NCBI GenBank assembly: GCA_031763025.1
Contig: JASSKH010000037.1
Coordinates: forward strand, 2,728,001 to 2,792,000
DNA length: 64,000 nt
Direction of reading: 5' to 3'
Origin: Macrocystis pyrifera
Taxonomy: Eukaryota; Sar; Phaeophyceae; Laminariales; Laminariaceae
Below, one piece after another: positions 59,143 to 64,000 of this stretch (positions within the stretch are counted from its first letter, which is position 1; every line of letters starts with the position of its first letter). The notes below the pieces were generated by a model that saw only the letters and a list, made by a program, of their open reading frames with translations, was not told where the DNA came from and did not search any database. The position numbers and the translations under genes are program-made.

Positions 59143-59640
59143 TCAAGGAAGGTTCGGGACAGAGGGGAAAGCAGCAGTGCCGGCAACGACAACGGTTATG
59201 GAAATGTTGTATAGTTGCTGGGCGGCCCGCGATTTTGATTTAGCCAGCATAGGAGTTTGGATGAGACATGGTATGTAAATAGTCTTCCAGGCTGCTGTAG
59301 TAACGAGGCGGGAGGCCCAGAATGTGGATCTGTCCGCTGTTGAACCCGTTGGGTATGTGTAGGGAGAAATAGTCGTGATTTTGGGAAATGTGGGAACATT
59401 TTGTTGCCTCTCATTCGTCCTGGATGGAGACAATCTGCTTGGCGTCCTGCTTCGGAATTCCGCGAAGCCCTGGAGCAGGCGAAATGGAAGGGAGTCTTCT
59501 TGCGCTTGATGATGATGTCTCCGTCTTTGATGGTGGAGTCCGTCAGGCGGCAGTTGTAGCACTTGCCACCGACCTGGTCGAAATAAACAGGGTGCGCGGG
59601 GCGGGAGTGGCGTGCAGGAAATGGCGGGGGAGGGGGAAGG
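59143..59640 (-). pseudogene. Decayed zinc-finger/OTU-like block of the right arm
   Basis: Counterpart of 6067-6579. AAQQLYNISITVVVAGTAAF is still readable, but a stop and indels around 59235-59275 break the PNSYAG..IEI helix, and the zinc-finger and OTU pieces are in different frames. Not a functional copy. Confidence 0.55.
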
Positions 59641-59689
59641 GGGGGGGGGGGGGGGGGCAGAGTTCATTATTTGTACTGCTCTACAGCGG

Positions 59690-59897
59690 CACAACAGCAG
59701 TACGTAATCGCTTGCTATACGACGGCAGCAGCAGCAGCAGAAGCAGCAAGTACATGCGTAAAACGCAGCAGGAAAACGGCCAAAACATTTTTTTCACGTA
59801 CCAAAACGACCATTTGGGTGCAAAAAAACGACCAAGAAAAACAGTAATCCGAATACATAAGAACAATCAGTGGATATTGAGCCAGCATTAGCAGTAT

Positions 59898-59929
<32 letters not shown>

Positions 59930-60770
59930 GCAACGGCTTCGAGCAGTGGTTGCGGCAGCATTAGAAACATTAGCAGCAGCAGAAGCAGCAATGGATCGCC
60001 TCAGCGTTGGCAGCAGTAGCGGCATAGCAAAGATATGATAAAAAAGAAGAAAAAAAGTATGTACCCTGGTATGCCGCGACCGCAAAAAAACTACGGAATT
60101 TCATTGGCGAAACTAAAATATGTACACACAAATGACCAGCATGATGTACAACGCAGCAGCAGCACCACAGCGGCGTAGCTGCTATGTGGAAAGAACGAAG
60201 CCCAAAACTAGAAAAAAGCAGTACGTACGCAAAATGCAGCAGCAAAATGACCAAAATATTTTTTCCAGGTACCCAAACGACCATTTAGGTACAAAAACGA
60301 TCAAGAAAAACAATAATCCGAGTATATGCGAACATCCAGTGAATATTGCGGCAGCATTATTATTAGCATTAGCAGCATTAGCAGCAGCAGCAGCAACGGA
60401 TCGCCGCAACGTTGGCTGCAGCAGCAGCATAGCAACGACATGAAAAGGAGGAAGAAAAAAACTACGTACCCTGGTCGGCCGCAATCGCAAAACGTACGGT
60501 AATTATTGACGATACAGAAATATGTACACACACGCGAGTGTAGTACACACACGAATCACGTCCAGCATGATGTACGGCAACAACGCAGCAACACCACAAA
60601 AAAAAACGTTGACGATACAGAAACATGTACACACGCACAAGTGCACACAAATCATGTCCAGCAGGATGTGTACGGGAACAACGCAGCAGCGCCACAAAAC
60701 GACAAAACGACCAAGAAACACAATTATCCGAGTACATACGAACATTCAGTGAATATTGCGGCACCACTAT

Positions 60771-60804
<34 letters not shown>

Positions 60805-61700
60805 GCAACGGATCGCCACAGCGTTGGCAGCAGCAGCAGCAGCATAGCAACGATATGAATAGAAGGAAGAAAAAAAGTATGTACCCCGAGTCCGTCCGAA
60901 AAGTATTTTTGGTACCTCACTACAGATAGACCCACCCCCGCACGCTGTACGGCAACAACGCAGCAGCAGCAGCATAGCAACAATACGAAAATAACCAAGC
61001 TAAAATACGAGAAAAAGTAGTTCGTACGCAAAATGCAGGAGCAAAACGACCATTTTTTTTTTTTTTTTTTACGTATAAAAAAAAACAGTTGGGTACAAAA
61101 ACGGCCAGCAAGAACAATAATCCGCGTTGGCAGCAGCAACATAGCAACGATATGAAAATAAGGAAGAAGAAAACTATGTACCCTGGTATGCCGCGATCGC
61201 AAAACCTACGGAAATTCAGTGACGATACCGAAATATGTACACACACTAGTGCAGCATGATGTACAGCAACAACGCAGCAGCACCACAGCAGCAGCAAGCA
61301 GCAGCATAGCAACGATAGGAAAAAAAATCAAGCCAAAAACGAGACAAAGCAGTACGTACGCAAAATGCAGGAGCAAAACGACAAAAATATTTTTGACGTA
61401 TCAAAAGAACCATTTGGGTACAAAAACGACCAATAAAAACAATAATCCGAGTACATACGAACATTCAGTGGATATTGCGGCAGCATTAGCATCAGAAGCA
61501 GCTACAGCATTAGCAGCAGCAGAAGCTGCAATGAATCGCCGCAGCGTTGGCAGCAGCAGCGTTGGCAGCAGCAGCAGCAGCAGCATCAGCATAGCAACGA
61601 TATGAAAATATGGAAGAAAAAAAGCATGGTGTACCCTAGTATGCCGCCATCGCGAAACCTACGGAATTTTATTGACGATCCGAAAATATGTACACTTCCA
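59690..61700. repeat. About four tandem units with embedded CAG tracts
   Basis: Landmark CATACGAACATTCAGTG followed by ATATTGCGGCA occurs near 59850, 60320, 60733 and 61450. GACGATACAGAAATATGTAC-like words occur near 60105, 60500, 60610, 61210 and 61662. Each unit ends in CAG runs (for example 59898-59927, 60771-60800) followed by GCAGCATAGCAACGATATGA. Long Ala/Ser/Gln frames here are repeat translations. A T run sits near 61051-61070. Confidence 0.8.
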
Positions 61701-62112
61701 GCATGACGCACGGCAACAATGCAGCAGCACTACAGCAGCAGCAAGTGCACAGCAGCAGCAAGTGCACAGGAGCAGCAGGTGCACAGCAGCAGCACTCATG
61801 GCGTGGCGCTGACAGCAGCAGCAGCAGCAGCAGCAGCAGCCGAAACGAGCAAAGGGGGTATGTAGGGTCACCAAAACATGTACACATAGAAATCGTGCGC
61901 ACCGAAAATGCACCACAGTAGCAGCAGCACTCACATCGTTCGGTGCAGCGGTGACGGCGACAGCTGAATCCTTCGTTCCTTCGTTCACGTCCCGCAAACA
62001 GTTGGGCATGTGCGCGTTCGCGTGCACTGTGTAAGAGGAGCCGACGCAACGCACGAAGGGGAAAGAACGAGCATGGATGAGTCCAAAAAATAATAAACGC
62101 TTTGAGGTAGGT

Positions 62113-62458
62113 TTTATGCAAAAAGGCAATTGAAAACCCCAAAAAAACGTACTGGCAACAGACAGCATTCAACAATAGACCCAAGACACTCACCACTGTC
62201 AGCAGTCTCGAGGGAGTACGAGACAGTCCCTTCCTTGATCGGGCGAGCACATAACTCGCAGTTGGTTGCCCAATAGAGGATGATCCCGCCACCATCGCAC
62301 ATGAGATCCTCGCAGGTGGCGAAGGCCACGTTTTTGCCACCAGGCGCGGAGTTCTTGGGCAAGTAAGTAAGTGCTGGTCCGTGCACCGGTCGCAAACAAC
62401 AGTCGGCACCAGGTCGGTCTTTGTCGTTGCCGCTCTCTTGCCAGAGGGCGAGGACCAC
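62113..62458 (-). CDS. Zinc-finger exon of the repeat-borne gene (better preserved copy)
   Basis: An open frame on the minus strand carries KNSAPGGKNVAFATCEDLMC and NCELCARPIKEGTVSYSLE, ending at ADSG before a GTGAGT donor near 62190. The CxxC (CELC) plus IKEG turn suggests half of a PARP-like zinc finger. The left copy of the same exon is frameshifted. The upstream part of the frame (ALWQESGNDKDRPG) may lie in 5' untranslated or poorly conserved sequence, and the true start is uncertain. Confidence 0.4.
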
Positions 62459-62829
62459 GCGCCTCTCGACGAGGGGGAGGTGAGCTTAGGAGGCGTGGAG
62501 AAGGGAGAGGCGGGGGTCGCAGCACCAGCAGGTTCGCCACCGACAGCAGCAAGCAGCTTGGCCGCCTACAGCTGCATCTAGATGCTGTTCGTCGAAGGCG
62601 AGACGCCTCTTCTAGGCGTTGTGCGAAGAGCTGTCTATTGGTTGCAGTTTGCGAAGAAAGAAGAAAGGTTGTTTGGCTGTTTGGCTGTTCGGCTGTTTCA
62701 AAGAAGAAGGGCTGTTTGCGAAGAGTTGTCTATCAGTCGGTCTGTCTGCCAAGAGCTAGCAAGTGACAACGACCTCAAAAATCGTAATTATGGTTGTATC
62801 TATATACATATGCGTTGCCATCGAATCAA

Positions 62830-64000
62830 ACCGTGAGATCCTTTTGGTACAGACCAAGATACACTCACCCTTGAGCGTTCTCTCTCCAAAGTGTGGTCCA
62901 CACGATCGCTGTCCATCCTCTCTGCATCCACTCGACGTTTTATCATGTTTTATATAACCACGCAATGAACGCAACCCTCCCCGTCCCGGGTGATGCACGC
63001 ACAGAGCGTTTGGCGTACGCGCTGTATCCTGCACAAAGCAACGACGGCGAAATCACAGAAACATTGACTGCGCTGCAACCGAAAACGACGGATCCAAAAA
63101 AAAGATGTTTGGTTTTTGAAAGGTAACAAAAAACGCCAAACCAACAAAAACGAAAAAATACTGCACTCTGAATTCTGTGCGCAAGAGGTAAATGCGGGAA
63201 CCGTCGTTAAATATGTCGTGATAAAGATAGTCGGTCGGCACTGTACGCACCCACTGTTTTCGTGACGTACAACTCGTACTAGCAGTGACCGATAATAATG
63301 CCGGTATGACGTTGGCTGATAGATCACGACGATACTGTGACATGCTATGGAATGGCTCGTACTGAGTGTTCGCACATAGACTTGTGCGCGTAGCCTGTCC
63401 CGACTGTTAGCGTGATGGTGTTCCTGAACACATGTATGTACTCGTACCTACTGCCGTAGTATTTTTCAGTTGGTGTTTGTGATGCTGGCGGTACGGCCAC
63501 GGCTCCGTCTGCAGGTCTTCCGGACCTTTTTTGCCCTTTGTGTTGTCGTGTATCGGGTACTCGGTAAGCACACACATATACTAATAGAAGGCATGGATGG
63601 GGTATGGTGGTCAGGGAGGAAATGCATACCAAAGCATGTTATGTGTTTATATATTGGACAAGGCGTGGTAGGATTGGTAGTGTAATATGGTACAGTAGCG
63701 TTTGTATCTGTTCAATGATTGTGTTTTGGTATTGGGATGTGGGGATCCATGTTGAATTTATAGCAAGTGACACTGATACTGGGTGGATACTATTATGGAT
63801 GATGAAATTGCTCTTGCCCTCATTGGGCAGAGGCCGCCGGCTTCACGAACCTCGACCAAAGATGACAAGAAGACTTATTATGGTATTTCGGTGTCACGGT
63901 AACGGCCGTAACGGCGGGACGGGACGTTAAAACCGCCGTCAAAATGGTCCCGCCGTCCCGCTCCGACCCGTCTCGTCCCGTCCCGCTGACAAACTCCCTG
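62830..64000. other. No recognisable gene
   Basis: Only short frames with no domain. Near the right edge the sequence becomes a GGCGGGACGGGACG / CCCGTCCCGC low-complexity run (63905-63990). Confidence 0.5.

Larger units (their letters stand above)
58690..62815 (-). mobile_element. Right arm of the ~4-kb dispersed repeat (inverted relative to 3.06-6.83 kb)
   Basis: Reading the minus strand from 62815 gives the same block order as the left arm: leader; GC-rich zinc-finger exon; CTG-rich tandem units; homopolymer tract (G run at 59639-59657); zinc-finger/OTU block; and terminal MITE site. It has about four ~0.4-0.7-kb tandem units against two in the left arm, which explains its greater length. 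Confidence 0.75.

Noticed and set aside
61669..62409. 246-codon minus frame in the right arm
   Set aside because: It runs through the intron and CTG repeats in a frame different from the conserved zinc-finger exon.

Overview
The window reads as nuclear DNA of a eukaryote with large, intron-rich genes and many transposable elements. There are no bacterial-style operons, Shine-Dalgarno sites or intact tRNA/rRNA genes. Most long open frames are accidents of low-complexity DNA. The real coding signal lies in short exons whose GT/AG boundaries and reading phases fit together. The gene content (GT23-like fucosyltransferase pieces, a GT61 glycosyltransferase, Ty1/copia and tyrosine-recombinase retroelements, CAG/CTG-rich repeats) would suit an alga, possibly a brown alga or other stramenopile. 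That placement is an inference.

Layout. 1-2594 (+): 5' exons of a GT23-like fucosyltransferase. 3058-6830: a 3.8-kb repeat arm carrying a zinc-finger/OTU-like gene remnant and CTG-rich tandem repeats. 6830-13100: repeats (CAG, TAG, a 273-bp satellite, a hairpin MITE). 13623-15193 (+): catalytic exons of a GT23-like fucosyltransferase, plausibly the same gene as at 1-2594 with an 11-kb repeat-filled intron. 15.2-26.2 kb: no recognisable gene, a few short tandem duplications. 26257-31362: a decayed Ty1/copia retrotransposon with both LTRs but no reverse transcriptase. 31.37-34.76 kb: a tandem array of ~0.93-kb units. 35-40 kb: unassigned open frames, one acidic. 40416-51392 (-): a GT61 glycosyltransferase gene, here rebuilt from at least 13 exons. 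52.2-53.1 kb: tRNA-derived SINE-like repeats. 53391-56997: a tyrosine-recombinase retroelement with split direct repeats. 57.3-57.7 kb: two more tRNA-like repeats. 58.7-62.8 kb: the second arm of the 4-kb repeat, inverted relative to the first. 62.8-64 kb: nothing recognised.

Both glycosyltransferase genes are predicted to act in the secretory pathway. The GT61 protein has a type II membrane anchor and a Gln-rich stem, so Golgi glycan or cell-wall polysaccharide synthesis is the natural reading. The remaining sequence is mostly mobile-element history, with several insertions inside introns of these two genes.
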